From CAYVTD01 sp964454445 (GTDB taxonomy: Bacteria; Bacteroidota; Ignavibacteria; Kapaibacteriales; UBA2268), in NCBI GenBank assembly GCA_964454445.1, contig CAYVTD010000011.1:1-64000 (forward strand): a stretch of 64,000 nt of DNA, read 5' to 3'. Shown one piece after another: positions 63,139 through 64,000 of this stretch (within the stretch, counting starts at the first letter, position 1; the number at the start of each line of letters is the position of its first letter). The notes below the pieces were generated by a model. The model saw nothing but the letters and a program-made list of their open reading frames with translations, was not told where the DNA came from and ran no database searches. The translations under genes and the position numbers were made by a program.

Positions 63139-63139
63139 A

Positions 63140-63180
63140 GGGCTGATGAAAGTATTTGTAAAGATCATCAGCCCGGGAAA
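63140..63180. terminator. Perfect 10-bp inverted repeat GGGCTGATGA/TCATCAGCCC
   Basis: GGGCTGATGA (63140-63149) pairs with TCATCAGCCC (63165-63174) around a 15-base loop. Read on the minus strand the stem is followed by TTTATTTTATG, moderately U-rich; on the plus strand by GGGAAAAAAAG. It lies between two genes with no obvious upstream transcript to end, except the mini-ORF. Confidence 0.5.
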
Positions 63181-63319
63181 AAAAGCAATAATGCTAAAAC
63201 TAATTTTCGTTTGTAGTGACGAAATTAGCGAAAAAATTGTGTTTTTTTACGTTTGTTCACAACGCAAGAAAAAACAAATGTAATAATTATTTTTATTTAA
63301 TAAATATTAAGGTGTGAAA

Positions 63320-63958
63320 ATGAAAAAGATAATAGTTATTTGGCTAGTAATTTTTGCATTTGTTATGAGTAATGTCGAGAGCAAGGCGCAATGTACGAAC
63401 TGTGTTGTACCTTGGGTTTGCCATCAGTTTAATATATCAGTAGGATCTTGTCAAGGAATACTTGTAACAATGTGTGTTTATTGCGACCTATCATCAAATA
63501 AAACAAGAATTCAAATAATCGAAATATTTGGAATTTGTTCAGGTATATCGGAAGACGACGTATGGGATGCAGCAAATTCACATATTTGGTCAAATATTGA
63601 AACTTACTGCGGGAACCAACCTTGCGTAGGACAATCAATAAGTACTGTTTATATAACACATCCAGTTTGCGGGGATAGATCCTGGGATGGTACAAAGCTA
63701 AAAATTTCTGAAAACAGAGTATCTTGCGATTTGAGATGTACAAAAGTGTATGAATGGTGTTATTGTGATTGCGATCCAACGAATTGTTGGCATGATGACT
63801 GCCGATATATATACGTAGGTGTTAAAGTATTTACCGAAACAGATGACCCGTTTTTAACTGGTAATGGTGTCTGTCCTAAACACGAAAAAGAAGCCATAGG
63901 GCAAGATGCTTGGACTGAATATTGTGTAAAAATATATGAATGTGAACGAGACAAATAG
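63320..63958 (+). CDS. Cysteine-rich secreted protein
   Basis: 212 residues from the ATG at 63320 (TAAGG ribosome site 7 bases upstream; an earlier GTG at 63314 is too close to it). Signal peptide about 1-23 (MKKIIVIWLVIFAFVMSNVESKAQ). The mature part holds 20 cysteines in about 190 residues, in pairs such as CTNC, CVYC, CYCDC and CWHDDC, suggesting disulfide knots. I do not recognise the family. It lacks a C-terminal T9SS sorting domain, unless it extends past a frameshift. Isolated at the end of the window. Confidence 0.65.
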   Translation: MKKIIVIWLVIFAFVMSNVESKAQCTNCVVPWVCHQFNISVGSCQGILVTMCVYCDLSSNKTRIQIIEIFGICSGISEDDVWDAANSHIWSNIETYCGNQPCVGQSISTVYITHPVCGDRSWDGTKLKISENRVSCDLRCTKVYEWCYCDCDPTNCWHDDCRYIYVGVKVFTETDDPFLTGNGVCPKHEKEAIGQDAWTEYCVKIYECERDK

Positions 63959-64000
63959 AAAACATAGTTTAATATAAATTTATTTCGATATGTCGAAGTT

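Larger units (their letters stand above)
62804..63319. other. 516-base intergenic region
   Basis: Gap between the hydrolase gene and the Cys-rich gene. It holds a hairpin TGCTG-CAAAGA / TCTTT-CAGCA near 63045-63075, a 6-codon mini-ORF with strong ribosome site at 63109-63138, and the inverted repeat at 63140-63174, each described separately. The rest is AT-rich with nothing further supported. Confidence 0.5.

Overview
The window reads as a 64 kb piece of an AT-rich, free-living Gram-negative chromosome from the FCB (Bacteroidota/Chlorobi/Ignavibacteria) side of the tree. The evidence is two giant secreted proteins with C-terminal type IX secretion (T9SS) sorting domains, a PorE-like lipoprotein with OmpA domain, a GWxTD-domain protein, DUF2279 and DUF3109 proteins, and promoter elements of the Bacteroidota type (TTTG, 19-20 bp, TAnnTTTG). 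Together these suggest a Kapabacteria/Ignavibacteria-like organism; that placement is inference. No rRNA, tRNA, CRISPR array, complete insertion sequence or prophage was seen.

Layout. 1-100: dispersed ATTCCC...GGGAAT hairpin repeats. 104-3038: beta-lactamase-fold hydrolase, Asp-tailed small protein, UvrC. 3040-11690: surface-glycan and envelope cluster on the minus strand (glycerophosphotransferase-like protein, ATP-grasp ligase-like protein, three glycosyltransferases, UDP-GlcNAc 2-epimerase, LpxL-type acyltransferase, GWxTD protein). 11885-12957: truncated DNA methylase remnant and DUF1003 protein. 12978-18465: three-gene NAD-linked [FeFe]-hydrogenase operon in which the flavoprotein subunit is fused to a GltD/NfnB-like oxidoreductase. 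19047-29385: T9SS cargo proteins, a beta-helix protein and a RicT/PSP1 protein.

29555-38407, mostly plus strand: QueF, PorE-like protein, DUF2279, RodZ-like protein, DUF3109, sigma-54, CDF metal transporter, TatC. 38620-47665, minus strand: S9 peptidase, orphan response regulator, biotin ligase, alpha/beta hydrolase, then an ECF sigma-factor module whose anti-sigma partner carries a predicted outer-membrane beta-barrel domain. 47853-53525, plus strand: two CHASE2 proteins lacking any output domain plus a FecR-like secreted protein, then an LD-carboxypeptidase with Tat-like signal and QueA. 53559-63958: signal peptidase I, ClpP, Gfo/Idh oxidoreductase, MFS transporter, PASTA protein, DapF, SuhB-type phosphatase, a lipoprotein, a hydrolase and a Cys-rich secreted protein.

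The genes combine into envelope building and secretion (glycan cluster, LpxL, Tat, LepB, T9SS), envelope sensing (sigma/anti-sigma barrel, CHASE2/FecR) and fermentative or bifurcating hydrogen metabolism. The most promising unexplained systems are the possible two-membrane-spanning anti-sigma factor, the output-less CHASE2 pair with its FecR partner, and the HydB-GltD fusion.
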